From: a bacterium
GTDB lineage: Bacteria; Auribacterota; UBA3054
Length of the DNA stretch: 64,000 bases
Direction: 5' to 3'
NCBI GenBank assembly: GCA_017963805.1
Contig: JAGCTE010000071.1
Coordinates: 34,109-98,108 of the forward strand
The notes under the pieces were generated by a model. The model was given only the letters and a program-made list of their open reading frames with translations. It searched no databases and was not told the origin of the DNA. Position numbers and translations under genes: made by a program. Numbering within the stretch: the first letter of the stretch is position 1; each line of letters opens with the position of its first letter. This document shows positions 54,124-63,334 of this stretch, piece after piece.

Positions 54124-56442
54124 ATGGCTCAGACCAAAAAGAAAAAAAGCATAGCCAATCTTTTGTCCGGCGCCGAGAAGACCGTCGCCCTCGACATCGG
54201 GTCGCGCTATGTCAAACTGGCCGTCTTGCAGCGCAGGAAAAACTGCGTCGCGGCCAAGCAGCTCGACCAAATGGCGATCCCCTTCACCAGCAGCAGGGGA
54301 GACGTGACGCCGGAGGCGGTGAAAGAGACCGTCAAGCAGCTTCTTTTGCGCAACAAGATCAGGGACACCGGCGTCCTTTCCGTGATGTCCCGCGATTTCG
54401 TTACGGTCAGCCATCTGGAACTCCCCAGCACGGAAAGGGAGCAGATCAAGCAGATGCTGGTCTTCGAGGCCGAGAGCCATCTGCCTTTCGCCATGGAACG
54501 CGCCATAACGGCCTTCGATTTCAAGCCGATAGAACAGCCCAAGGCGGAACCGAAGGAGGGCGAGGAAGCGCCAAGCGCCGAGCCCGCGAGCGTCATGTCG
54601 AAGGTCGTCTTCGCCGCCGTAAGGCAGGCTCTCATTCCGAAATTCCTCGAGCTTCATTCCCAGAAGGGCTTGAAGCAGACGGCCATCCAAGTCTCCTCCT
54701 TCACCATCTTCAACCTTTACGATTACCTCAAGAGGGAGGGAAAGATCCCCTCTACTGACGGCGACACCATGATAATCGAAATGGGCGCCCGCAGGACGGA
54801 GTTCATAGTGGTGAACGCCAAGGGAGAACTGGTCTTCACAAGGAACGTGGAGAAAGGCGGCGACGATCTCACAGCGTTCCTTTCCGCGGAGGAAGGAATT
54901 TCCTTCGAGGAAGCGGAGCAGAGAAAGGTCAAAAACTGGGAGGAGACGAAACTGAACGATCCCGGCGAGCTCCTGCGCGCCATGGAAGGGATCAACAACG
55001 AGCTCGACAGGACCATCCGCTTCCTTAAGAACCGCGGGATCTCCGAAAGGATCACGCAGGTTTTGGTCTCGGGCGGCGCGGCCGCGAGGCCGGAAGTCTG
55101 CCGCGCCCTCTCCGCCCCGCTCGGCATCGACGCGCCTCTGTACCTGAACGGGCTCGAGGCGATAGAGACGAAGGGCAAAGACTTTTTCGGGCCTTCTTTT
55201 TCGGCGGTGCTCGGCGCCGCCCTGGCCCAGATCGACGAATCGGCGATCTACATCGACCTTCTGCCGGTCGACGTGGTCAAGCTTCAGGTCCTGGCCATGC
55301 GCCGGAAGATGCTCGTCAAGCTGGCCATCGGCGTGGCGGCCGTCGCTTTGGTGGCGCTTCTGATATTGGGAATAGCGGTGCTGATAAGCAACGCCAAAGT
55401 CGAAACGAAAAACAAAGAGCTTAGGAGCAAGCTGACGGAGACCAAGAAGGTCGACGCCCTGGAGAAGCGCAACCAGCAGCTTCAGAAAGCCGTCAACGAC
55501 ATCGAGGGCGTCATATCGAGGAAGACCTCCTGGAATTCCGTATTGGCCGGGATCTCGTCCTGCATGACGAGCAATCTCTGGATAACCTCGATCGGCGTAG
55601 ACAAAAACAACACCATGACGGTGGAGGGCTACTCGAGGAACGCCGACTATCTGCTCTTCGAGGAGAACATGCAGCGGCAGCTGCGCTTCGAGAACGTGAT
55701 AGTGCCGAGCGAGAAGACCATGTACCAGTACGGCCTGCAGGTGCACTACTTCAAGCTGACCTGCGACATACTGCCGGATTACAAATACAACGAGAAACTG
55801 AGGAATCTTCTGAACCAGCCCGGCTCCGAAACGGAAAAAGCGAAAGAGGACGCCGCCCCGGCCGCTCCCAGGGAGAATCTGGGCCGGACGCTCGAAAGGA
55901 GCGCCGCGCCGGAGGAAAAGAAGGACGACCGGACGGAGGAGATCATGGAGGCGCCCATGCAGGGCGCGCCGCTTCGTTTGGGAACGCCCGCGGGAGGAAC
56001 TTTCCGGGGAAGCTCGAAAGTGGCTGAGGAGCCGCCGAAAGCCGAAGGCCAGCCGGATGCCAAACCCGTTTCAAAGCCGGCCCGTTCCGCCAGATTGATG
56101 GCCGGCAAAAAGGAGGCCTCCGGGGACAAGGAAGCGAAAGGCGGCGATCCCGAAGCTTCGAAGGAAACTTCCGGATCCGCCGAGGACGGATCTTCCGTCG
56201 CCGAAATCAAAGCCGATAACGAGGTCGAAAGCGGTGAGCTTTTGACTTCCGGCGGGAAAGAGGAAAAGACGGACGCCGCCAGCGTTCCCGAAGACGGAGA
56301 AGACGTCGACGATGACGACGACGGCGACGACGAGGCGGTCGACGAGGATGACGACGACGAGGATTCGGACGACGGAACTCCCGCACCCGACGACGATGAC
56401 GAGGAAGCTTCCGAAAACGGCAACAAGGAGGACGACAAATGA
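54124..56442 (+). CDS. PilM-PilN (GspL-like) fusion with acidic C-terminal tail
   Basis: A 772-residue inner-membrane platform protein. Residues about 15-385 are an actin-like PilM domain (VALDIGSRYVKLAVLQ, IIEMGARRTEFIVV, VLVSGGAAARPEV); a helix at about 395-421 crosses the membrane; residues about 422-560 are a PilN-like periplasmic ferredoxin fold (WNSVLAGISSCMTSNLWI). The remainder (about 565-772) is low complexity and ends in a run of Asp and Glu. PilM and PilN are usually separate; GspL joins similar parts, so this is the natural counterpart of GspL. The stop overlaps the next start by 4 bases. Confidence 0.88.
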   Translation: MAQTKKKKSIANLLSGAEKTVALDIGSRYVKLAVLQRRKNCVAAKQLDQMAIPFTSSRGDVTPEAVKETVKQLLLRNKIRDTGVLSVMSRDFVTVSHLELPSTEREQIKQMLVFEAESHLPFAMERAITAFDFKPIEQPKAEPKEGEEAPSAEPASVMSKVVFAAVRQALIPKFLELHSQKGLKQTAIQVSSFTIFNLYDYLKREGKIPSTDGDTMIIEMGARRTEFIVVNAKGELVFTRNVEKGGDDLTAFLSAEEGISFEEAEQRKVKNWEETKLNDPGELLRAMEGINNELDRTIRFLKNRGISERITQVLVSGGAAARPEVCRALSAPLGIDAPLYLNGLEAIETKGKDFFGPSFSAVLGAALAQIDESAIYIDLLPVDVVKLQVLAMRRKMLVKLAIGVAAVALVALLILGIAVLISNAKVETKNKELRSKLTETKKVDALEKRNQQLQKAVNDIEGVISRKTSWNSVLAGISSCMTSNLWITSIGVDKNNTMTVEGYSRNADYLLFEENMQRQLRFENVIVPSEKTMYQYGLQVHYFKLTCDILPDYKYNEKLRNLLNQPGSETEKAKEDAAPAAPRENLGRTLERSAAPEEKKDDRTEEIMEAPMQGAPLRLGTPAGGTFRGSSKVAEEPPKAEGQPDAKPVSKPARSARLMAGKKEASGDKEAKGGDPEASKETSGSAEDGSSVAEIKADNEVESGELLTSGGKEEKTDAASVPEDGEDVDDDDDGDDEAVDEDDDDEDSDDGTPAPDDDDEEASENGNKEDDK

Positions 56443-57890
56443 GAGCGCTGACCACTAGGGAATGGATGACCGTCGGAATCGGCGGAGCACTTGTCGTTAT
56501 CGTTCTGGTCTGGACGCAGCTGATCTCTCCCGGGACGGATAAATTGGAATCCAATTCCAAACGCCTGGCCGACCTGAACAAGAACATCGCCACCGCTGAC
56601 AAGAAGATCAGCCAGGGCGCCAACCTCGCAAAGGAGTACAAAAACCTGACGGAGCGCTACAGCAACGCGCTGGAGACCATAAACGCCCAGAAAATGCCGG
56701 ACAACCTTGCCAGGACGCTGCGCGAAGAGTTCGCCAAACTGGACGGCAAGTACGGATCGTCTATCACCAGCACGGCCGTGAAGCAGCCCCAGACGAACGA
56801 CATGTACAGCGACTTCTCCTACAACCTGAAGGACGTCAGGTGCGACTGGAAAAGCCTGAACGCCGCTCTCGGACTTATCGAGAGCGCCGGCCAGCTCGTC
56901 GGTTTCGACGCCATGAAGATCAAAAGCAACTTGAAGGATCCCAACAATCCCCAGGCGGTGGTCGACATGTCGGTGAGGTCTTTCGTCTTCAACGACAGCC
57001 AGGATCAGGATCTGCCGAATTGGAAGGCGCCGGACTACGACTCGCTGACGTCCGATCTGAAGAGCGACATCTTCGCGCTGCCCAAAGAAGTGGCGGCGGC
57101 CGTCAGCAGGAAAGGCGGGCCAAGGCCGCTTACGACAAGCACCGACGGCAAGGAGGAGCTGCCCTCCTGGACAAAGCACATACAGTTCAACGGCATCTCG
57201 CGTTTCGGCGAAAAGAATTTCGCCATGTTCTACAACAAATCCAACCGCTCGACGTTTACCGTGGCGGAAGGGGAGAAGATCAGCGAGACCGACGCGACCG
57301 TCGTTTACATCGACGCCGCCAGCCAGAAGGTCGTCTTCGAGGAGAACGGCGAGAACAAAACTTTGAAGCTCAGGACCTACGGCGACATCAGCGAATTTTT
57401 GAACAAGCCCTTCTCTTTCCAGTACGACCTGGAGGTCCCGAATGTCCAGACGAACGCGGCCGAGCAGACGGGCTCCCTGGCCTCGAAGAAGCAGGAGGAG
57501 GCCGGGGAAGAGGAGAAGGCGCCGAGCATCGCCGTGAACACCGAAGACACCGAAGTTCCCGAAGAGTACGAAAAATCTTTGGGCAGCACTTCGCAGTGCA
57601 TGATGAACAGCGGAATGTACGTCATCAAAGTCGACGCCATCATGCAGAAGAGGAACAAGCGTTTGAAAGCGAACTACGGAATGCTTATCACCAACACGCA
57701 GAAGCTCGGCCCCGGCGAACTGGCGGGCTTGGAGTCGAACGACGTGCTTCTCGAGATAGGCGGGCTGAAAGTCGATTCCGTCGCGACCTACACCTACGCC
57801 ATGAACAAAGCTTACAGCTCCGGCAAGACGATCCCGATGAAATATATGCGCGGAGACGAGATATTCGAGACCAATGTGACTTTAAAATAA
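56439..57890 (+). CDS. PilO/GspM-like protein fused to a GspC-like HR and PDZ module
   Basis: A 483-residue bitopic protein: a short cytoplasmic start, one helix (about 10-28), a coiled coil (about 30-95), then a PilO/GspM-type domain (about 95-200). After a linker comes a beta domain (about 245-310; ISRFGEKNFAMFYNK ... VVFEENGENKTL) resembling the GspC homology region, and a C-terminal PDZ-like domain (about 410-483; LGPGELAGLESNDVLLEIGG). GspC normally is a separate protein that links the secretin to the inner platform. Here GspM and GspC functions seem joined in one chain. No secretin gspD, gspF or peptidase gene follows; ileS begins 15 bases later. Confidence 0.8.
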   Translation: MRALTTREWMTVGIGGALVVIVLVWTQLISPGTDKLESNSKRLADLNKNIATADKKISQGANLAKEYKNLTERYSNALETINAQKMPDNLARTLREEFAKLDGKYGSSITSTAVKQPQTNDMYSDFSYNLKDVRCDWKSLNAALGLIESAGQLVGFDAMKIKSNLKDPNNPQAVVDMSVRSFVFNDSQDQDLPNWKAPDYDSLTSDLKSDIFALPKEVAAAVSRKGGPRPLTTSTDGKEELPSWTKHIQFNGISRFGEKNFAMFYNKSNRSTFTVAEGEKISETDATVVYIDAASQKVVFEENGENKTLKLRTYGDISEFLNKPFSFQYDLEVPNVQTNAAEQTGSLASKKQEEAGEEEKAPSIAVNTEDTEVPEEYEKSLGSTSQCMMNSGMYVIKVDAIMQKRNKRLKANYGMLITNTQKLGPGELAGLESNDVLLEIGGLKVDSVATYTYAMNKAYSSGKTIPMKYMRGDEIFETNVTLK

Positions 57891-57905
57891 CCTTAACAAC
57901 CAAAA

Positions 57906-60713
57906 ATGAGCAAAGAAGAAAAAAACAAGTACCAGGATTCTTTAAACCTGCCTGCCGGCAATTTCCCGATGCGCGGAAACCTTCCCCAGCAGGAGCCGAA
58001 AAGGCTTGAGAAATGGCAGAAAGAGGACCTTTACGGACAGATCAGAAAAGCCAGGAAAGGCTCCAAAAAATACGTATTGCATGACGGACCGCCGTACGCC
58101 AACGGCAGGATCCACATCGGGACCGTCATGAACAAGATCCTGAAAGATATCACCATCCGTTATCTGACCATGCAGGGATACGACGCGCCTTTCGTGCCTG
58201 GCTGGGACTGCCATGGTCTTCCCATTGAGAAAGCGCTCCTGGAACAGTTAGGCAAGACCAAGGACGATGTCGACCAGGTCGAGTTCCGCCGTCAGGCCAG
58301 GGAATATGCCGCCAAATACATCGACATCCAGAGATCGCAGTTCAAACGCTTCGGCGTTCTGGGCGAATGGGACAAACCGTATATCACCATGGATCCCCTT
58401 TACGAGGCGGACATCATCAGGTCCTTCGGCGAGCTCTACTCCAAGGGCTATGTCTACAAGGGCTGCAAGCCCATCCACTGGTGCACGAACTGCGAGACCG
58501 CCCTGGCGGTCGCCGAGATAGAATACGAGCAGGACACCTCCGATTCCATCTACGTGAGGTTCCCCTTGGCGGAAGGCCAGACGCTGCCTCCGGGGCTTCC
58601 CAAGGACGCTTCCATAGCCATCTGGACCACTACGCCCTGGACGCTGCCCAGCAACAGGGCCGTCTGCGTAAAAGCCGACATAAATTACGGCGTCTTCGAC
58701 CTCGACGGGCGGAAGATCGTCATGGCCGTGGAATTGGCCGCGCCGCTCTTTTCCAAGCTCGGCAAAGCCGAGCCGGCCGCGGAGGCCACGTTCCCGGGCG
58801 AAGACCTGGAAGGACTCAAGGTCAAGCATCCCATTTTCGAGGGAATGACGGTTCCCGTGGTCATGGACGACTACGTCTCAACCGACACCGGCACGGGCAT
58901 AGTGCACATCGCTCCCGGCCACGGCCAGGAAGACTACGCCGTGGGACTGCGCTACGGCCTGGAAGTTTTCTCGCCGGTGGACGGCAAAGGCTGCTACAAC
59001 GCCAACGTCCCGAAATATCAGGGCATGCACGTTTTCAAGGCCAACGAGCCGATCATCGAGGAGCTCAAGGAAAAAGGCATACTCATCCACAAGGAACCCT
59101 GCACCCACGACTATCCCCACTGCTGGCGCTGCCACAAGCCCGTTATTTTCCGGGCCACGGACCAGTGGTTCGTGGGCGTGGACAGGAACGACATGCGCAA
59201 GAAAGCCCTGGAGGAAGTGGAAAAAGTACAGTGGGTGCCGGAAGTCAGCAAGCAGCGCATCAAGTCGATGCTTGAGCTTCGTCCCGACTGGTGCCTCTCC
59301 CGCCAGAGGATCTGGGGCGTCCCGATCCCGGTCTTCTTCTGCGAGAACTGCGGCCAGGAGATCATAAACGACGAGATCATCAAGAAAGTAGGCGACCTGG
59401 CGGAAAAGGAAACTTCCGACGTCTGGTTTGAGAAGGAAGCAAGCGAGCTTCTGCCGGAAGGCACAAAATGCCCGAAGTGCGGAGGAACGCATTTCCGCAA
59501 GGAAAAGGACATTCTGGACGTCTGGTTCGACTCCGGACTTTCCCACCGCGCCGTCTGCTCCCGCCGGGAAGGACTTTACGATCCCGCCGACATGTACTTG
59601 GAGGGCTGCGACCAGCACCGCGGCTGGTTCCAGGTCTCGCTTCTGACCGGCATAGGGCTTATGGGCTGCGCGCCCTACAGGAAAGTCGTCACGCACGGCT
59701 GGACGCTCGCGGCCAAAGGCGAGAAGATCTCGAAATCCAAAGGCAACTACGTCGATCCCGTTCTGATGTGCGACAAACTTGGCGCCGACATATTGCGGCT
59801 TTGGGTGAGCTCCACCGACTACACTCAGGACGTTGTCTTCAACGACAAGATCCTGGGCGTCATCAGCGACGCCTACAGGCGCATCAGGAACACCTTCAAA
59901 TATCTTCTGGGCAACATCGCCGACTTCCGTCCCGGGAACGCCGTGCCCCTTTCCGAACTGACGAAGCTTGACAGGTACATGCTGCACTCCCTGGAGGAAC
60001 TGAGATCCGAGGTCACGGAGGATTACGAGAAGAACGATTACATAAAGGCCTTCCAGGCCATATTGAATTTCTGCACCGTGGATCTTTCCTCCCGTTACTG
60101 CGACATCCTTAAAGACACGCTCTACACCGAGGGCAGGGATTCCAAATGCAGGCGCTCCGCCCAGACAGTTCTGAGACGCTGCGCCGTCGTTCTCGCGAAA
60201 CTCCTTGCTCCCATTCTGGTCTTCACCAGCGAGGAAGTCTGGGAATGCTTAAGTGAGATGGAACTCACGGAGAAGGAAGGCCGCGAGGGCAACGTGCACT
60301 TATCCTTCTGGCCCGAGGAAAAAAAGGAGCATCTCGATCCTGCTTTGGCGGCTCAGTTCGCTAAGATCTGGTCCGTCAGAGACGAGGTGCTGAAAGAACT
60401 GGAAGGCTTGAGGCAGAGCGGTAGAATCGGCTCCGGCCAGGAAGCAGAGGCGGAAGTATGGAGCGACGATCCCGAATTGCTCGCGCTGCTCAAGGCTTAC
60501 GAAGGCGACCTGGCGAAACTCTGCATCGTTTCGGCTCTTTCCGTGAAGAAGCCCGAGAACGGCAGGGCTGCCGGCAAGCTTGTCGTGGCCGCCCGACGCT
60601 CTGACAAACCGAAATGCGCCCGCTGCTGGAACTGCAGCGCCGACGTTGGCACTGATCCCGATAATCCGGACGTCTGCGCCCGATGCGCGGCCGTCCTGAA
60701 AAACCAGGCTTAA
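57906..60713 (+). CDS. ileS: Isoleucyl-tRNA synthetase
   Basis: Class I synthetase of 935 residues, full length for the bacterial type. It has HIGH as DGPPYANGRIHIGTVMNK, the CP1 editing domain with WTTTPWTLPSNRA, and KMSKS as KISKSKGNYVDP. The C-terminal zinc finger KCARCWNC ... CARCAAVL is present, as in the IleS1 type (usually mupirocin sensitive, by analogy). It begins the ileS-dksA-like-lspA unit; ileS next to lspA is a widespread order. Confidence 0.97.
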   Translation: MSKEEKNKYQDSLNLPAGNFPMRGNLPQQEPKRLEKWQKEDLYGQIRKARKGSKKYVLHDGPPYANGRIHIGTVMNKILKDITIRYLTMQGYDAPFVPGWDCHGLPIEKALLEQLGKTKDDVDQVEFRRQAREYAAKYIDIQRSQFKRFGVLGEWDKPYITMDPLYEADIIRSFGELYSKGYVYKGCKPIHWCTNCETALAVAEIEYEQDTSDSIYVRFPLAEGQTLPPGLPKDASIAIWTTTPWTLPSNRAVCVKADINYGVFDLDGRKIVMAVELAAPLFSKLGKAEPAAEATFPGEDLEGLKVKHPIFEGMTVPVVMDDYVSTDTGTGIVHIAPGHGQEDYAVGLRYGLEVFSPVDGKGCYNANVPKYQGMHVFKANEPIIEELKEKGILIHKEPCTHDYPHCWRCHKPVIFRATDQWFVGVDRNDMRKKALEEVEKVQWVPEVSKQRIKSMLELRPDWCLSRQRIWGVPIPVFFCENCGQEIINDEIIKKVGDLAEKETSDVWFEKEASELLPEGTKCPKCGGTHFRKEKDILDVWFDSGLSHRAVCSRREGLYDPADMYLEGCDQHRGWFQVSLLTGIGLMGCAPYRKVVTHGWTLAAKGEKISKSKGNYVDPVLMCDKLGADILRLWVSSTDYTQDVVFNDKILGVISDAYRRIRNTFKYLLGNIADFRPGNAVPLSELTKLDRYMLHSLEELRSEVTEDYEKNDYIKAFQAILNFCTVDLSSRYCDILKDTLYTEGRDSKCRRSAQTVLRRCAVVLAKLLAPILVFTSEEVWECLSEMELTEKEGREGNVHLSFWPEEKKEHLDPALAAQFAKIWSVRDEVLKELEGLRQSGRIGSGQEAEAEVWSDDPELLALLKAYEGDLAKLCIVSALSVKKPENGRAAGKLVVAARRSDKPKCARCWNCSADVGTDPDNPDVCARCAAVLKNQA

Positions 60714-60716
60714 GAT

Positions 60717-61094
60717 ATGGTCAAAAAATCGAAATTACCCAAGGAAGTCCTTCTGAAGCTCCAGAAGGCCCTTTTGAAAAAGCGCGCCCGCCTTATGGGC
60801 AACGTCGAGAAACTTGAGGAAGAATCCTTCATGAATTCTCAGAAAGATTTTTCCGGCGACATCTCCGGCTACAAAACGCACATCGCCGACATCGGCTCAG
60901 ACGCCTCCGGCATGGAGCTGATGCTCGGCTTGGCCAGCAACCAGCAGAAACTGCTGCAGCAGGTCAACGACGCGCTCGCGCGCATCGAGGACGGCACCTA
61001 CGGATTCTGCCAGATGTGCGGAAAGCCCATTCCCCAGGCGAGGCTGGAAGCCATTCCAGAAGCCGAGCTCTGCCTTAGCTGCGCGGACAAATAA
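60717..61094 (+). CDS. DksA/TraR-type C4 zinc finger protein
   Basis: A 125-residue protein with a basic coiled coil (about 5-80) and a C-terminal zinc finger C-x2-C-x17-C-x2-C (CQMCGKPIPQARLEAIPEAELCLSC). DksA acts in the RNA polymerase secondary channel with ppGpp; the acidic coiled-coil tip of DksA is not obvious here (SDASGMEL occupies that area), so the regulatory strength is uncertain. It is 3 bases after ileS and abuts lspA, an arrangement known from several phyla. Confidence 0.9.
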   Translation: MVKKSKLPKEVLLKLQKALLKKRARLMGNVEKLEEESFMNSQKDFSGDISGYKTHIADIGSDASGMELMLGLASNQQKLLQQVNDALARIEDGTYGFCQMCGKPIPQARLEAIPEAELCLSCADK

Positions 61095-61577
61095 ATGGGC
61101 GAAAAGTGGATTAGGTGCTCGACTCCTGTCTACCTTGCCGCCAGCGCCGCGATAATTGACCAGTTGTCGAAGTTCGCGGTCAGGAGCTTCATGGAACAGG
61201 ATTCCGTCATAGCGATCCTGCCGTCCTTCAACCTGACTTTCAGGCTGAACCCCGGCGTGGCTTTTTCCATGCTCGACAACATAAGGTACGGGCATTTCAT
61301 TCTGGCGGGCTTGGCGCTTGCTGTCATTCTTTTCATTCTTTCGCTTTTTTTGAGGGGCAAGGCGCCGAAGAGCCGCGTGGCGACCGCGGCGCTCGGGCTT
61401 ATCATGGGAGGCGCTTTCGGAAACATGGTAGACAGGCTGCTGCCGCCTTACTACGCGGTGGTGGACTTCATAGACCTGTATTATAAAAACTACCACTGGC
61501 CCGCCTTCAACATAGCCGACAGCTGCATAACCGTGAGCGCCCTGCTTCTCGTCGTCGTCTGCTGGAAAGAAGATTAA
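61095..61577 (+). CDS. lspA: Lipoprotein signal peptidase (signal peptidase II)
   Basis: A 160-residue, four-helix aspartic protease that removes signal peptides from prolipoproteins. The two catalytic aspartates are in GGAFGNMVDRLLPP and WPAFNIADSCITVS, both conserved family motifs; LNPGVAFSML is also typical. It serves the lipoproteins encoded at 10955, 17880 and 38274 in this window. It abuts the zinc finger gene. Confidence 0.96.
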   Translation: MGEKWIRCSTPVYLAASAAIIDQLSKFAVRSFMEQDSVIAILPSFNLTFRLNPGVAFSMLDNIRYGHFILAGLALAVILFILSLFLRGKAPKSRVATAALGLIMGGAFGNMVDRLLPPYYAVVDFIDLYYKNYHWPAFNIADSCITVSALLLVVVCWKED

Positions 61578-61595
61578 TTTTGTCAGGGGGATAAA

Positions 61596-62684
61596 ATGGA
61601 GATCAATTACAACGGCTTGGGCAGCAGCCTAAGCGATCTGACGAGGCTTTCGAACGCGGTCACGCGTTCCATAAGCGCCGAGAATTTCAACGGCGAAAAA
61701 GGATGCGGCGCCATGGCGGAAGAGGGCGTTCACGCCCGCGCGGCCAGGGAGCTGGGGCGGGGCTGGAAGGTTTCGCCCTGCGTCAAGCTCGCGCCTCACT
61801 CAACCTTCACCGTAGCCGAAATAAACGGCCCGGGCGCCATAAGGCACATTTGGATGACGGTGGACTGCAAGCTCTACCGCCAGCTATTGCTGAGGATCTA
61901 TTGGGACGGGGAAACAAATCCTTCCGTCTGCACGCCGCTGGGCGACTTTTTCTGCCACGGCTGGTGCGAGAGGGCCATCGTCAATTCCGTCCCGATCGTC
62001 GTCAACCCAAGCGGCGGTTTCAATTCCTACTGGGAAATGCCCTTCAGGAAAAAATGCCTGATCACCCTTGAGAATCTCTCCGAGGAGGAGCCGGAGTTCT
62101 TCTACCAGATCAACTACGTCCTGACCGGTATCCCGGATGACATGGCTTACTTCCACGCTCAGTGGCGCCGGATGAACCCCACGAGGGAAAAGGAAGAGTA
62201 CGTCATATTGGACGACGTCAAGGGCAGGGGCCATTACGTCGGCACCTACGTCGCCTGGCAGCCCAACAGCAACGGCTGGTGGGGCGAGGGCGAAGTGAAG
62301 TTCTTCCTCGACGGCGACAGGGAATTCCCGACGATCTGCACCACAGGCACGGAAGATTATTTCGGCGGCGCCTGGGGATTCTGCGACAACGCTTTCAAGA
62401 GTTACCTTGAGTTCAGCTCGCCTTACTGCGGGCTTCCGCAGATCATCCGTCCCGACGGTTTCACAAAAGCCAACCTGCGTTTCGGGATGTACCGCTGGCA
62501 CATTTGCGACCCCATACGTTTCAACGACGAGCTCAAGGTCACCATGCAGGCCCTTGGCTGGCGCAACAAGGGCCGTTTCCTTCCCCTCAGGGACGACATA
62601 TCATCCGTGGCCTACTGGTACCAGACAGAGCCTCACAGCGCTTTTAAACAGAACCTTGACCCTAATCATCTGGAGGTTATTTGA
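61596..62684 (+). CDS. GH172 (DUF2961) family protein
   Basis: A 362-residue protein of the DUF2961 family, now GH172, whose characterised members act on fructofuranosides or arabinofuranosides. Recognisable parts are LPHSTFTVAEINGPG-like text (LAPHSTFTVAEINGPGAIRH), WDGETNPSVCTPLGDFF and TGTEDYFGGAWGF, which includes the conserved acidic TED. No signal peptide is present, so it would be cytoplasmic or exported by another route. The next gene, an SGNH hydrolase, follows after 2 bases, suggesting joint action on a decorated sugar; the substrate is unknown. Confidence 0.88.
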   Translation: MEINYNGLGSSLSDLTRLSNAVTRSISAENFNGEKGCGAMAEEGVHARAARELGRGWKVSPCVKLAPHSTFTVAEINGPGAIRHIWMTVDCKLYRQLLLRIYWDGETNPSVCTPLGDFFCHGWCERAIVNSVPIVVNPSGGFNSYWEMPFRKKCLITLENLSEEEPEFFYQINYVLTGIPDDMAYFHAQWRRMNPTREKEEYVILDDVKGRGHYVGTYVAWQPNSNGWWGEGEVKFFLDGDREFPTICTTGTEDYFGGAWGFCDNAFKSYLEFSSPYCGLPQIIRPDGFTKANLRFGMYRWHICDPIRFNDELKVTMQALGWRNKGRFLPLRDDISSVAYWYQTEPHSAFKQNLDPNHLEVI

Positions 62685-62686
62685 AT

Positions 62687-63334
62687 ATGAAATTGGAAAA
62701 GAATTCGAAGTTTCTCATTATCGGCGATTCGATAGGCGATTTCGGCCGCGCCCGCCCGGTGGGCGAGGGGCTGCACGCCGGACTCGGCACGGGCTTTCCG
62801 CGCGTGCTTGACAGCATTCTTAGGATCAAAGGCCCGGAATACGGCATCAGGGTGATGAACGTCTGCACGAGCGGCGACACCTCCAAAGCGCTGCTCGAGC
62901 GCTGGCAGAGCGACGTCATCGACCTTAAGCCCGATTATCTCGCCATAGAGATAGGCATAAACGACGTCTGGCGGCATTTCGACGAACCTTACAGGAACGA
63001 GATATTCATCTCCGTCGAAGAGTACGCCGCGAACCTTCAGAAAATGGTCGACATTACGAAAGGCTTAAAAGGCCTTTATTTCATCTCGCCTTATCTTATG
63101 GAGACGAACAAGAAGGACGCTTTCCGCGCCATGATCGACGAATACCACGACGCGATGAAAGCGGTGGCTCTCAAGAACGGGGCGACGTTCATAGACCTGC
63201 AGGCGGCTTTCGACAAATATTTCGAACACTTCCATCCGGTCTCGATGAGCTGGGACAGGGTGCATCCAGACCCCACCGGACACTTGCTTATAGCGCGCAC
63301 GATCGCGCTGGCTATAGGCTTAATCAGCGAGTAG
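62687..63334 (+). CDS. SGNH/GDSL-type hydrolase
   Basis: A 215-residue serine esterase-like protein. Block I is IIGDSIGDFGRARP (GDS nucleophile), block III IEIGINDVWRHF (Gly and Asn oxyanion residues), and block V DRVHPDPTGHLL with the catalytic Asp-x-x-His. Similar proteins deacetylate carbohydrates. ATG at 62687 has a GGAGG site 10 bases upstream; an in-frame TTG 6 bases earlier overlaps the GH172 stop and is less likely. Its last 15 bases overlap the end of the convergent gene. Confidence 0.9.
   Translation: MKLEKNSKFLIIGDSIGDFGRARPVGEGLHAGLGTGFPRVLDSILRIKGPEYGIRVMNVCTSGDTSKALLERWQSDVIDLKPDYLAIEIGINDVWRHFDEPYRNEIFISVEEYAANLQKMVDITKGLKGLYFISPYLMETNKKDAFRAMIDEYHDAMKAVALKNGATFIDLQAAFDKYFEHFHPVSMSWDRVHPDPTGHLLIARTIALAIGLISE

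Noticed and set aside
54040..55746. Minus-strand open frame of 568 codons opposite the PilM-PilN gene
   Set aside because: Lacks recognisable domains and contradicts clear PilM motifs on the plus strand.
49224..57890. Search for a defence island, prophage or mobile element among the accessory genes
   Set aside because: No integrase, transposase, toxin-antitoxin, restriction, CRISPR or nuclease-helicase defence genes were seen anywhere in the window, and base composition is even.
60261..60272. Twelve bases within ileS identical to part of the rho-ruvB intergenic repeat
   Set aside because: It lies in a conserved coding gene, covers only about half the unit and has no second copy nearby; chance is the simpler explanation.
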